DNA from: MPNP01 sp965221445
GTDB lineage: Bacteria; Pseudomonadota; Alphaproteobacteria; Rhodobacterales; Rhodobacteraceae
DNA length: 64,000 nucleotides
Assembly: GCA_965221445.1 (NCBI GenBank)
Contig: CBDCSF010000013.1
Span: 1,550,001 to 1,614,000 of the forward strand
Direction of reading: 5' to 3'
In this document: positions 55,086 to 63,508 of the stretch, piece after piece
How the letters are laid out: each line of letters opens with the position of its first letter
Numbering within the stretch: the first letter of the stretch is position 1
The notes under the pieces: model-generated
What the model was told of the DNA's origin: nothing
Database searches by the model: none
Seen by the model: the letters and a program-made list of their open reading frames with translations, nothing else
Made by a program: the position numbers and the translations under genes

Positions 55086-55398
55086 TTGGGGTTCCTATAA
55101 TTTTTAAATAAAATATATGGAGGGAGTGAACTTATCAAGTATACCAAACCGATAGTATATTGAATTTAAACCTTAATTGGAAAAAGTACTCGGCTTTAAT
55201 GTTTACACTCTACATTGTTGTATTAGGAGCAATCTGATCGAAAGATTGATCGACAAATCCAACCTTGGCATTACAGCAGGATTGTTATTAACTTTATCAT
55301 TACCTGTTAGGTTGCTTTTGGTTTTAGGTTGTTTTGCTCATTTAACCTATGCTTGGCGGGTAAGTTCCTTATTTTCAAGCTAGTCAAGAGTTAACAAA
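55086..55398. other. Gap before the broken secreted-protein gene
   Basis: 313 bp. A 68-codon frame at 55177-55383 with a hydrophobic segment (LLLTLSLPVRLLLVLGCFAH) exists but lacks any other support. It probably holds the promoter of the ATPase and of the pseudogene. Confidence 0.4.
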
Positions 55399-56245
55399 AT
55401 GAAGATCAAGCCGTTATTGATTTCCATGACAATGATACTTTCCCTTTTGGGATCAAAAGGATACTCAGTTCTGTATCCCAGCGAGTTGTTTAAGGATATG
55501 ATTTCCCTGCTCAATTCAGTTGAAGTCGGGGTTGACTATATTGATCTGGAAGAAAGAAATGACGAGGTTTTCGCCAGGAATCTGACCCTTATTGTTCAGG
55601 TTGACTCTGGAGAGGGTATCCTCGGTGTTGATTTGCCAACCTTTCGCATGTCAAGAAAGGGAACGGATTGGGTCGAAATAAATTTGCCCGATACATTTTC
55701 CATTTTCAGCAGTTCGGGAGATGAAGTTCCCGTCAAGGTTGGTGAGGGAACCTTTGCCGAAAACAAACGTAACATCATAGAGCAAAATTCCGACGGTATG
55801 AAAATTGACTATTCAATTTCAGAAATGGAAGTCAAGCATCAGGTTGAGGACATCACCTATCTTGTCTTGTTAAAAGATGCCCTGGGCATCTATTTGTTTG
55901 ATGATCTGGCCAAGATGTATGAAGATGGTTTTTCAGCCACCGGTTCAGCAGGGGAGATTTCAGGTAGGTTACAAACAAGAGCGGGTAATGGTTTGGCATT
56001 CAAGTTAACAAAATTACCAAAGCAGCACTACTGATGGAAGATTATTCATGAATGACACAATGGGGATGGAATTTCCCCTTGGTGATTATTCTGCCTCTAT
56101 GGAGACGGCACAATTCATTCTTGAAGGTATGGAAAATTCTTCTCTTGGATTGCTGGTCAACCAGCCTACCAGTGATATGAATATTGATGAAAACGGATTA
56201 ACAATGAATGCTAGAGACTATGAAAGTATCAATTTTTCCAGATAA
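55399..56245 (+). pseudogene. Broken paralogue of the 61461 secreted protein (frameshift plus truncation)
   Basis: The first 211 codons (signal peptide, LYPSELFKDMISLLNSVEVG, LPTFRMSRKGTDWVEINLPD) match the intact 469-residue protein at 61461-62870 throughout. Near 56000-56020 the frame shifts: TTDGRLFMNDTMGMEFPLGD continues the match in another frame. The match ends near 56225, where an IS1182-type remnant begins, so about 220 C-terminal residues are missing. Likely inactivated by frameshift and IS insertion. Confidence 0.85.
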
Positions 56246-56874
56246 ATTGTCGCATTCCATTAAGAACAAAATAAGATGTACTTAACCCGATATCGGAGGT
56301 CACCGAGGAGGGTTTTGCAAATACTGTCCTCACCTTACCCCTAAACGTCAATATAATCCCGAAATCACCGTTAAAACACACGTCTTCCCTGGAAAAAATC
56401 ACAAACCTATCCCCTGAGCCTCCTTTCGGGCTTGACAATAAGCCATAAACTCTGCCACGCCAAGGTCATTCACCACCCGACAGACCTGAACAAACGTACG
56501 GTTGACATTCTTCAAACCCGCAAGATTGTTCTTACGAAAATCGGCAATCGTCTTGTAACTCGGACGGGCATCCTGACACAACCAAATCACTTCTATATTA
56601 TTCCGGGTCGCCGCTCCCAGAGTACGAGAACTCCTTATTTTGTTCTGATAACCATATAATTACAACTTCAGAAACAGAGCCGGACCAAAGGGCAGTTGAC
56701 CAGTCCCCGACCATGTCTCGGTATGTCCAAAGCCCAAAGCGTTGAGATCCAGAGCGTCAATAAATGAATCAATCGCCCGAACCGGATTGGTTTCGCGACA
56801 TAATCATCCAGACGGGGCGGAAGCAACTGCTCTACAGTGCGGGACTGTACCTCGTGATAACGTCGTTTTGACAT
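56246..56874 (-). mobile_element. IS1182-family transposase remnant
   Basis: Reading from 56874, MSKRRYHEVQSRTVEQLLPP then RLDDYVA is the IS1182 transposase N-terminus. The match continues after a frameshift (NPVRAIDSFIDALDLNALGF), passes a stop, and resumes as SYKTIADFRKNNLAGLKNVN, FVQVCRVV and AYCQARKEAQ. About the first 160 residues are represented with frame breaks; the catalytic DDE core is gone. The remainder down to 56246 is end sequence that abuts the pseudogene. Confidence 0.8.
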
Positions 56875-57049
56875 AAAAATCCCAAATCAAAAAAACATTT
56901 TTTGTTCGTCAACAGTGAATCAGAACCAAGGCGATCATACCAGAGGGGAAAGGGGTGTTTTTGAAATAACTTTTTGAAGGTAGGAAAAAATGGCCTATTG
57001 ATCGCGGAAATTTGACTAAGAACTGAGTTCAGGATAAAAAAATCAGTAG

Positions 57050-57241
57050 GAAAATACTTATTCAGGGTTTGAATTGAATACTTTCACAGTCTCGATTGAG
57101 CATTATATCGACCATCATAATGAAAACAATGCCCGACCGTTCAAGTGGTTCAAGAAACCTGATAACCTCGTAGCGTCCTGGAAAAGAGGGTACCAAAAAC
57201 TATCTCTGGAATTGGATACATCTGTATGAGTCAAGCCACTA
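57050..57241 (+). mobile_element. IS630-family transposase C-terminal remnant with right end
   Basis: The frame SIEHYIDHHNENNARPFKWF then KKPDNLVASWKRGYQKL matches the C-terminus of IS630 transposases (typically IEHYIDxHNxNPKPFxW). It ends at TGA 57227-57229, inside an inverted-repeat-like end (CTAGTGGCTTGACTCATACA inward from 57242) with TA at 57240-57241. This end matches those of the two MITEs, so the element is a plausible relative of their parent. The N-terminal part is lost. Confidence 0.75.
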
Positions 57242-57370
57242 GTGTTGTTATTACAGGCTGAAAAGGAATACAAATTCTTTTCAATTTTGGATTGCCAAGC
57301 GTTATAATCGCCTCACAATATTTTGAACGATAAATCTATGGAAAATTTTTTGGTTATCGGCCATTTGAAT

Positions 57371-57384
57371 GGAGGTGGATAATT
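57371..57384 (+). promoter_or_regulatory. Shine-Dalgarno GGAGGTG and ATT start of dciA
   Basis: GGAGG at 57371-57375 lies 6 bases before ATT 57382-57384. The frame is open from TAA about 60 bp upstream and contains no ATG, GTG or TTG codon until deep in the domain. Confidence 0.55.
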
Positions 57385-57906
57385 CCCAAAATCAGAAAAA
57401 TTTTTAACCGCAAGGTACAAAGGGGTACTTACACCGGAAATTTTAAATCGGCAGACCAGTATTTTGGAGAAATTGCACGGATTAACGCAGAACAAAAGGG
57501 CATCTCTAAGCCTGAGATTCTTTCGTCGTGGAACGAAATTGTAGGTGAAAGCCTTGCTGCAATTTGTAAGCCAATAGAAATCAACCACCGCTTTCAGTTA
57601 ACAAAAGGATCAAAGTTAATTATCGAAACACCTAGTGGTTATGCCCAACAAGTTGAAATGCAGAAGGAACAGATAATTGAAAGAGTGAATGTTGTCTATG
57701 GATTTGGAGCCATCAGAAAACTGGAAATACGACATACAAGCTTTGATGCCTTCAACAGTTCAAAGAAGGGGCAGAATAAGGTAAAGAAACCCACAAGTGA
57801 ATCGAAAAGTGAATCCTGGCAAATTGTGAAAGACATTGAAGAAGATGATCTCAGGACAGCGCTATACGAACTTGGTAAAAATGTACTGGCACAGGATAAT
57901 AATTAA
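57382..57906 (+). CDS. dciA: DciA-family replicative helicase loader (DUF721)
   Basis: 174 residues if started at ATT 57382, behind GGAGG; the first ATG in frame (57658) would cut off most of the domain. The protein then begins I/MPKIRKIFNRKVQRG and continues through ILSSWNEIVGESLAAICKPI, LTKGSKLIIETPSGYAQQVE and ERVNVVYGFGAIRKLEIR, the DUF721 core. DciA loads DnaB helicase in bacteria lacking DnaC. A stretch of GKNVLAQDNN ends the protein. dsbA follows after 10 bp, the conserved alphaproteobacterial order. Confidence 0.8.
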   Translation: MPKIRKIFNRKVQRGTYTGNFKSADQYFGEIARINAEQKGISKPEILSSWNEIVGESLAAICKPIEINHRFQLTKGSKLIIETPSGYAQQVEMQKEQIIERVNVVYGFGAIRKLEIRHTSFDAFNSSKKGQNKVKKPTSESKSESWQIVKDIEEDDLRTALYELGKNVLAQDNN

Positions 57907-57916
57907 GGAAAACAAA

Positions 57917-58558
57917 ATGATAAACGGATACCTCTCTTTTCCATACAAGGTAATCTTCATAATGACCTTTCTCATGGGAACAGCTTTGGGTATTACACCT
58001 TCAGCAGGCCAAGAGAATGAAATGACAAGAGAGATTGAGGAACTAAGTACTGGTAATGCAAACAGCAGTGTTACCTTTGTTGAGTACGCATCCTTCACAT
58101 GCCCTCATTGTGCCAGTTTCCACCGTAACATTTATCCACAACTCAAAGAAAACTACATTGATACAGGATTGATTAAATTTGAAATCAGGGAAGTGATTTG
58201 GGACAAGCCCGGGTGGGTTGCTGCTATTATTGGCAGGTGTTCCGGACCTGAAAAATTTTTCCACTTTGTTGACCCGCTCTTTGAAAAGCAATCGGAATGG
58301 TCCAGAGTTCAGACACTTGGTGAAGCAGCCTCCAGATTAACTTCCATAGCCCTTTCGGTCGGTTTCAGTAAAGATGACATTGATGCTTGTTTAAGGGATA
58401 CTGATTTTCATTCACTGATTTTGGAAAACGCCCGGAACGGGGCTACCGAAAATAATATCAACTCAACACCAACCTTCAGGATTAACGGAAAAAACTATTC
58501 CAACCAAGGGTATGATGAATTGGTCGAAATCATTGAAAGTGCCTTGAACAGGACATAG
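57917..58558 (+). CDS. DsbA-family thiol:disulfide oxidoreductase
   Basis: 213 residues from ATG 57917 (AGGA upstream); an earlier in-frame start would add 27 unlikely residues. N-terminal signal anchor (VIFIMTFLMGTALGITPSAG), thioredoxin fold with active site C62-P-H-C65 and cis-proline NSTPTF. It introduces disulfides in periplasmic proteins. In Alphaproteobacteria it normally sits between dciA and smc; here a terminator and lpxK (opposite strand) follow, so smc is elsewhere. Confidence 0.92.
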   Translation: MINGYLSFPYKVIFIMTFLMGTALGITPSAGQENEMTREIEELSTGNANSSVTFVEYASFTCPHCASFHRNIYPQLKENYIDTGLIKFEIREVIWDKPGWVAAIIGRCSGPEKFFHFVDPLFEKQSEWSRVQTLGEAASRLTSIALSVGFSKDDIDACLRDTDFHSLILENARNGATENNINSTPTFRINGKNYSNQGYDELVEIIESALNRT

Positions 58559-58593
58559 TCCCCATTAAAAAGATAACGGTCCTCATCATATGC

Positions 58594-58621
58594 ACGGCTA
58601 GCAAACAAACTTGCTGGTCGT
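58594..58621. terminator. Hairpin between convergent dsbA and lpxK
   Basis: ACGGCTAGCAA (58594-58604), loop ACAAAC, TTGCTGGTCGT (58611-58621): eleven pairs including two G-U, followed by TTGATTTTC. The position between convergent genes fits a terminator for dsbA; the T-run is imperfect. Confidence 0.5.
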
Positions 58622-58646
58622 GTTGATTTTCACCAAGAACGGTTAT

Positions 58647-59657
58647 CTACCTTTGGTTATTGCTCCACGAAGAGGCATCAATCTTTTCCCGAAAGCAGGT
58701 TTCGAACAGGTTCCAATCTGATAATTCCAAGCGTACAGGAACCGTCAAAATCTTTTTTTTCCAATTCAAGTTAAGTCTAACTGCATCCTTTTCCGTGGTC
58801 ACCAAAAGGGAATTGTTTTTCCTTGCTTCTTTTTCCAGCCTGTTAAGAAAACTCTCGGATGGCACCTCATGATCATCAAGGGGAACAAATTTCCTAACTT
58901 TTGCACCTAACTCATTTAAGGTTGAATGAAACTTCGAAGGGTCTCCAATCCCGGCGAAGGCAATAACATTTTGGTTCTCAAGGTTTAATCCGGATTGCAG
59001 AACGGTCAATTGAGCAGGAATAACTGGTAAATCAAACTTCTTGCTGAATTGGTTTTGAAATTCAGCAACGCGGGATTCAGTTCCAACTGCCACAATTAAA
59101 TCTGTCTTTTCCAGTGCTTTGGATAGTGTTTCCCTGAGGGGACCAGAAGGAATTATCCGATTATTCCCAAAACCTTTCTTGGCATCCACAACAATTATGG
59201 CGAGGGTTGGTACAAGCGTCAGGTTTTGATGCCCATCATCCAGGATAACAACTGATGCTCCTTCCTCAACCGCCTTGAGTGCACCTTGGTATCGATCCTT
59301 TGCAACCCAGGTTTTACCGAAACTCGAAAGTAATAATGCTTCATCGCCGACCTGTCTAACCGTATGTTGTTTTTCACCAACAAGTTCTGGTCCTTTAAGT
59401 TCCCCACCATAGCCTCTGGTAACAATTTGGGGATCTTGCCCCATTTCCTGCAGTTTCTGTACCAAGGTAATTGCTAGCGGTGTTTTGCCTGTTCCCCCGA
59501 TATTTACATTCCCGACACTAATTATTGGAATTTCGACTGATTTCCTCGTGTAAGCCAGTCTTCTCATCGCTGATCCCAACATCCAGATTCCACTGAAAGG
59601 TAGCAAAAGATAGGAAAGAAGTGACTTTTTTTGATACCAAAAGTGTGGTTGCCTCAT
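58647..59657 (-). CDS. lpxK: Tetraacyldisaccharide 4'-kinase LpxK
   Basis: 336 residues, family length. An N-terminal membrane-associated helix region precedes Walker A in ISVGNVNIGGTGKTPLA (residues about 43-59), IVTRGYGGEL, the DEALLL motif (GDEALLLSSFGKTWVAKDR), the DDGHQN motif (SVVILDDGHQNLTL) and DPSKFHSTLNELGAKV. It phosphorylates the 4' position of lipid A precursor. It is the last gene of the minus-strand run pmbA-DUF4170-lpxK; waaA, common in this neighbourhood, is absent. Confidence 0.93.
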   Translation of the reverse strand: MRQPHFWYQKKSLLSYLLLPFSGIWMLGSAMRRLAYTRKSVEIPIISVGNVNIGGTGKTPLAITLVQKLQEMGQDPQIVTRGYGGELKGPELVGEKQHTVRQVGDEALLLSSFGKTWVAKDRYQGALKAVEEGASVVILDDGHQNLTLVPTLAIIVVDAKKGFGNNRIIPSGPLRETLSKALEKTDLIVAVGTESRVAEFQNQFSKKFDLPVIPAQLTVLQSGLNLENQNVIAFAGIGDPSKFHSTLNELGAKVRKFVPLDDHEVPSESFLNRLEKEARKNNSLLVTTEKDAVRLNLNWKKKILTVPVRLELSDWNLFETCFREKIDASSWSNNQR

Positions 59658-59692
59658 TTTTTGGTACCCGAATGGCTATGGCGAGTGACTAC

Positions 59693-59938
59693 TCAAGAAG
59701 AAAATTCCTCCACGGGGCCTTCCGATTTTTCTTCATCCATAAGTTGATAGAGCTTGGCTATAAAAAACCTGTAATTGGCATTATCCACATTCCTTTGTGA
59801 AGCTTCCTTCCAGGCATCAAAAGCTACTTGATAATTTGGGAACAAACCAATTACCTCTACATTCTCTGGATCTTTAAATCGTTTGGATCGTGGATTCAAC
59901 AATTCTCCACCAAATACTAAATGCAGTTTCGTTTTCAT
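59693..59938 (-). CDS. DUF4170 protein
   Basis: 81 residues: MKTKLHLVFGGELLNPRSKR, then VEVIGLFPNYQVAFDAWKEA and NANYRFFIAKLYQLMDEE. These are the conserved blocks of DUF4170, a small alphaproteobacterial family found between pmbA/tldD and lipid A genes, as here. Function unknown; a link to lipopolysaccharide assembly is suggested only by position. The 35-bp gap to lpxK and 26 bp to pmbA imply one operon. Confidence 0.85.
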   Translation of the reverse strand: MKTKLHLVFGGELLNPRSKRFKDPENVEVIGLFPNYQVAFDAWKEASQRNVDNANYRFFIAKLYQLMDEEKSEGPVEEFSS

Positions 59939-59964
59939 GGCCTCTATAACCTAAATTCTATTAG

Positions 59965-61311
59965 CTAACTTCCGGCCAAAGTCATGTTTTCAATCAAGAG
60001 ACTGGGAACCCTGTAAGGGCTGAATTCCCTGGGATCGTTGGACGGAATGATGTTCTTTAACATATCCTTGAGATTACCTGCAATGGTAAATTCAGAAACC
60101 GGCTGGGCTATCTCACCATTTTCGATAAGAAAACCTGAAGCCCCACGTGAATAATCACCAGTATTGCTGTTAATGGTAGAACCAATAAGGGAAGTTATCA
60201 ATACACCTGAGTTTATATTCTTCATTAATTCTTCAGGTGATTTATCTCCGCATGTTAAGGCAATATTGCTGATTCCCGGGGAAGGTGGGGAGGAAACACC
60301 TCTTTTGGCATTTCCGGTTGTTGTCAAACCCAACTTTCTTGATGTTACCAAATCCAACACCCAGGATTCCAAAATGCCACCTGAGATGAATTTCCTTTCC
60401 TGCTTAGCAATTCCTTCACCATCAAAGTGTGTAGAAGACAGTGATTTTTGCCGGAAGGGTTCTTCATACAAATCCAAATTATCTGGAATAACCCTATTTC
60501 CAAGATCATCCTTCATCCAACTGGCTCCCCTGGCAATAGCTGAACCGTTAATTGCAGAGAGGATATGGCCTATCAGGGAAGCAGATACTCTCCGATCAAA
60601 AATTACCGGACAATTCATGGTTTTGGGTTTGGTCGATCCCAATTTTGCAGCAGCTCTTGTACCAGCTTTACTACCAATATATTCGGAGGATGACATGTCT
60701 GAGGGAAAAATTCTTGATTCCCCGTAATGGTCTGTTTCCATCTCCAGACCATCACCTGCAATGGCAGAACATGAAGCAGCCATGTAATTTTTATTGATTT
60801 CACTGGCAAAACCATTGGTTGCCATGAAATAAGAGCTGGTTTCCCCAAACCCCGCTGATGCAGAACTTATTTTGGAAACACCCTTTACAGCTTTTGCACT
60901 CGTCTCAATTTTCTTTCCCATTGCTGTAAATTCTTCTGGAGAAGGAAACCCCTCCTCATTGTATAGGCATAACTGAGTGGGTTCGGCATTCTGGAAAAGT
61001 TGGGTAGGTTTGGCAAGGCCAATATAAGGATCTTCTGGAGCCACCTGCGCCATTGAAATTGCTCTTTCAGTGATTTCGGTAATAGCTGAGGTTCGAAAAT
61101 CTGATCCGGCAACACAAGCCTGTTTTTTACCAATTATTACCCTCAATCCAAGAGTGATCTGATCGTGGCTTTCGACATTCTCCAAATCGCCATCCATTAT
61201 ACTTACAGCAAAACTCTTGGCTTGATGAACGATTACATCTGCTTCATCAGCGCCCTGTTTTTGAGCGTACTGGATCGACTGCTCAGCAACTTGTTTTAAA
61301 TCAATCTTCAT
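59965..61311 (-). CDS. pmbA: TldD/PmbA-family metalloprotease subunit
   Basis: 448 residues, PmbA length. Family blocks visible: EQSIQYAQKQGADEADVIVH, GLRVIIGKKQACVAGSDF, PVIFDRRVSASLIGHILSAI, LGLTTTGNAKRGV, and the C-terminal GDYSRGASGFLIENGEIAQP VSEFTIAGNLKDML region. PmbA (TldE) forms a heterodimeric zinc protease with TldD, which carries the HExxxH motif and is not in the window. The complex processes small peptides and antitoxins. It heads a minus-strand operon with DUF4170 and lpxK. Confidence 0.9.
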   Translation of the reverse strand: MKIDLKQVAEQSIQYAQKQGADEADVIVHQAKSFAVSIMDGDLENVESHDQITLGLRVIIGKKQACVAGSDFRTSAITEITERAISMAQVAPEDPYIGLAKPTQLFQNAEPTQLCLYNEEGFPSPEEFTAMGKKIETSAKAVKGVSKISSASAGFGETSSYFMATNGFASEINKNYMAASCSAIAGDGLEMETDHYGESRIFPSDMSSSEYIGSKAGTRAAAKLGSTKPKTMNCPVIFDRRVSASLIGHILSAINGSAIARGASWMKDDLGNRVIPDNLDLYEEPFRQKSLSSTHFDGEGIAKQERKFISGGILESWVLDLVTSRKLGLTTTGNAKRGVSSPPSPGISNIALTCGDKSPEELMKNINSGVLITSLIGSTINSNTGDYSRGASGFLIENGEIAQPVSEFTIAGNLKDMLKNIIPSNDPREFSPYRVPSLLIENMTLAGS

Positions 61312-61460
61312 AATTCTTTGCTACGGTATTCCAAGGTTAAAGATTTTCGAAACTGTTTACAGATTTTTATTGAATTGTGGTTTCCGCAAGGGGAGAGAGA
61401 TCAGTTTCTTTCTGGTAAATAGCATGACATTACTGGTTTCACCCAGCTTTAGTGATAAAC

Positions 61461-62870
61461 CTAAGGATATATTGGTCCAAGACTATTACCATTAACCAAG
61501 ACTTCAAATTCATTATCCATCTCAATCAGGTAATTTAAAGAATTACCAGACGTACTGTTAGGATCAAGTAAGGTCATATAGGTTATGACAACAGTTGCAT
61601 ATTCTGGGGGTACGAACTGAGCTGCAACAAGTCTATTGGCAAAGTTTTCTGCTCCTTCAATACTTACTTCTGCATTTCCAGAAGTATTACCACGATTATA
61701 TTGAAATTCCCCTAACCCCTTGGACCATAAATCCAGTACTCTGACTTCCCAACCAGAAAGGAGAGAAAATTCGATTTCTTCCGGATTTATTTCTTCATTT
61801 CCTTCCAATTCCAACAAGGCTCCGTTTCCTGTTAGCTTGTAATTTACGTTTAAGGATCCGACCTCTCCGGAGAATTCGCTCTGAGGATCCAACAGTTCCA
61901 TATATGTGCTGTCCCATTGTATATTATTCAGGGATATATCATTCTCAAGATTAAATTTTTCATTTGCATCGCTCCAGTCAACGGTAAAATCAAATTCAGT
62001 ATCTGAAGCTGCAACTGCATCCTGGACTATTCCTTCATAGGCAATAACAAAATCTTTGGTGTCGGAATTCATCATTAATCCGTCTTCATTTACGGTCATC
62101 TGATTGCTGAGCTGATTTATCAGAAACCCAAGCGTTGAACCATCCTCAAGTTCCAGGATGAATTGGGAAGTCTCTACTGAAAAGTCAAAATCCCCCAGAG
62201 GAAGTTCAATGCCAAGATACTTGTTGTGCCTTAGACCTTTATCAGTTGAGTTGCTTGTAAAGTTGGTGCCCTTGAAAGCAAACCCGGCGCTTTCTCTGGA
62301 TTGGAATCTACCTGTAAATTCACCTATTGATGACGAAGAGAGAAACCCTTCATCCGCAATTTTGGTGAAATCCTCAAACTGTACCTTGCCCAGAATATCC
62401 TGAAATACAACCAGGAAGGCAAATCTCTCATCAAGGGTTCTGATTTCCACTTGTTCAATGGAATAGTCAAAATTGTTTCCTTCCACATCCTGTTCAATAA
62501 TCATTCGCTTGGTTCCGGTAAATGTTCCCTGGCCAATTTCGACAGGTATCACATCCCCTAATGTTCTCGAAATTACGAATGTATCTGGCATCATAATTTC
62601 AACCAGGTTTGTCCCTTTCCTAACAATCCGAAAGGTAGGTAGCTCAAAAACATAACTTGAGAAAGAATCCTTTGTGGATAGTGTCAAATTGTTGACCATA
62701 ATCTCGTCTTCACTCTCTTCCAGATCTTCATAGTCCACTTCTATCTGGTATGATTGGAAAAGTGATTGCAAATCATGAAATATCTCCCTCGGATATAGGT
62801 CCGCATTTACCCTAGCCCCCAAGAGTACTATTATCAGGGTAAGAGTAAGTAAAAACGACTTCGTTTGCAT
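61461..62870 (-). CDS. Secreted protein of unknown function, DUF2125-like (intact paralogue)
   Basis: 469 residues with a signal peptide (LLTLTLIIVLLGARVNADLY). Repeated beta segments such as LPTFRIVRKGTNLVEIMMPD, PVEIGQGTFTGTKRMIIEQD and LPLGDFDFSVETSQFILELE recall DUF2125 proteins of Alphaproteobacteria, but the match is only by pattern. No enzyme motif. A frameshifted, truncated paralogue lies at 55399-56245. It probably sits in the periplasm or envelope. Nearest neighbours are pmbA and a glutathione S-transferase, which give no functional hint. Confidence 0.6.
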   Translation of the reverse strand: MQTKSFLLTLTLIIVLLGARVNADLYPREIFHDLQSLFQSYQIEVDYEDLEESEDEIMVNNLTLSTKDSFSSYVFELPTFRIVRKGTNLVEIMMPDTFVISRTLGDVIPVEIGQGTFTGTKRMIIEQDVEGNNFDYSIEQVEIRTLDERFAFLVVFQDILGKVQFEDFTKIADEGFLSSSSIGEFTGRFQSRESAGFAFKGTNFTSNSTDKGLRHNKYLGIELPLGDFDFSVETSQFILELEDGSTLGFLINQLSNQMTVNEDGLMMNSDTKDFVIAYEGIVQDAVAASDTEFDFTVDWSDANEKFNLENDISLNNIQWDSTYMELLDPQSEFSGEVGSLNVNYKLTGNGALLELEGNEEINPEEIEFSLLSGWEVRVLDLWSKGLGEFQYNRGNTSGNAEVSIEGAENFANRLVAAQFVPPEYATVVITYMTLLDPNSTSGNSLNYLIEMDNEFEVLVNGNSLGPIYP

Positions 62871-62917
62871 TGTGTCAACTTTCTTAAATCTATTGGAGGT
62901 TGAGCTGATAATTCACC

Positions 62918-63508
62918 TCAACCATTAGCTATTTTTTGGTAAGCAGGTCGTTGGCTCATCCGGATATAATATCTCAGCACCTTCTCAGGAAATTCTTCAA
63001 ATTTGGCAACCCTGGCCCAATCAAGACAATGGGTCAGGATAAAATCCGGTATGGTCATGATCTCACCCATCATGAATTGTTCAAGATCAAGTTGGGATAC
63101 CATTTCCGAAAGTGATCTGCTGAACTCCCATTTCAAGGTAGGTTTTAAAGAATTGATCCGTCTTTCCGGGGGTAAAACAAAACTATGCTTGGCTGCATTC
63201 CAGACACAAGTTTCAAGCTCATCCAGAAGCATAAAGGTCAGACTATCCTGTCTGGCCCTGGTGAGAGTACCTGATTGAAAGGTAAAAGAAGAATTGAATT
63301 CGGCGAGATAGGTTAGGATTGCGGAACTGTCAGTAATAACTTCAGAACCAACCACCGCAACAGGAATTTTCCCCTTTGGAGAGATTTTGAGTAACTCTTC
63401 AGAATGTGGATTTGTCGAAAAGTGTTCATAATCCAGACCGAGTTCCTCCAGCATCCACAATACCCTGAAAGCACGGCTTTCCTTTCGGCCATAAATCGTT
63501 ATTTCCAT
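62918..63508 (-). CDS. Glutathione S-transferase family protein
   Basis: 196 residues from ATG 63508 (GTG 63511 adds one residue). N-terminal thioredoxin fold with YGRKESRAFRVLWMLEELGL, cis-Pro and glutathione-binding SPKGKIPVAVVGSEVITDSS (residues about 47-68), and an all-helical C-terminal domain with MMGEIMTIPDFILTHCLDWA. Substrate unknown. ATG overlaps the holA stop (TGATG), so the genes are probably cotranscribed. Confidence 0.88.
   Translation of the reverse strand: MEITIYGRKESRAFRVLWMLEELGLDYEHFSTNPHSEELLKISPKGKIPVAVVGSEVITDSSAILTYLAEFNSSFTFQSGTLTRARQDSLTFMLLDELETCVWNAAKHSFVLPPERRINSLKPTLKWEFSRSLSEMVSQLDLEQFMMGEIMTIPDFILTHCLDWARVAKFEEFPEKVLRYYIRMSQRPAYQKIANG

Noticed and set aside
55177..55383. 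68-codon hydrophobic frame before the broken secreted-protein gene
   Set aside because: No ribosome-binding site or family match, and no supporting context.
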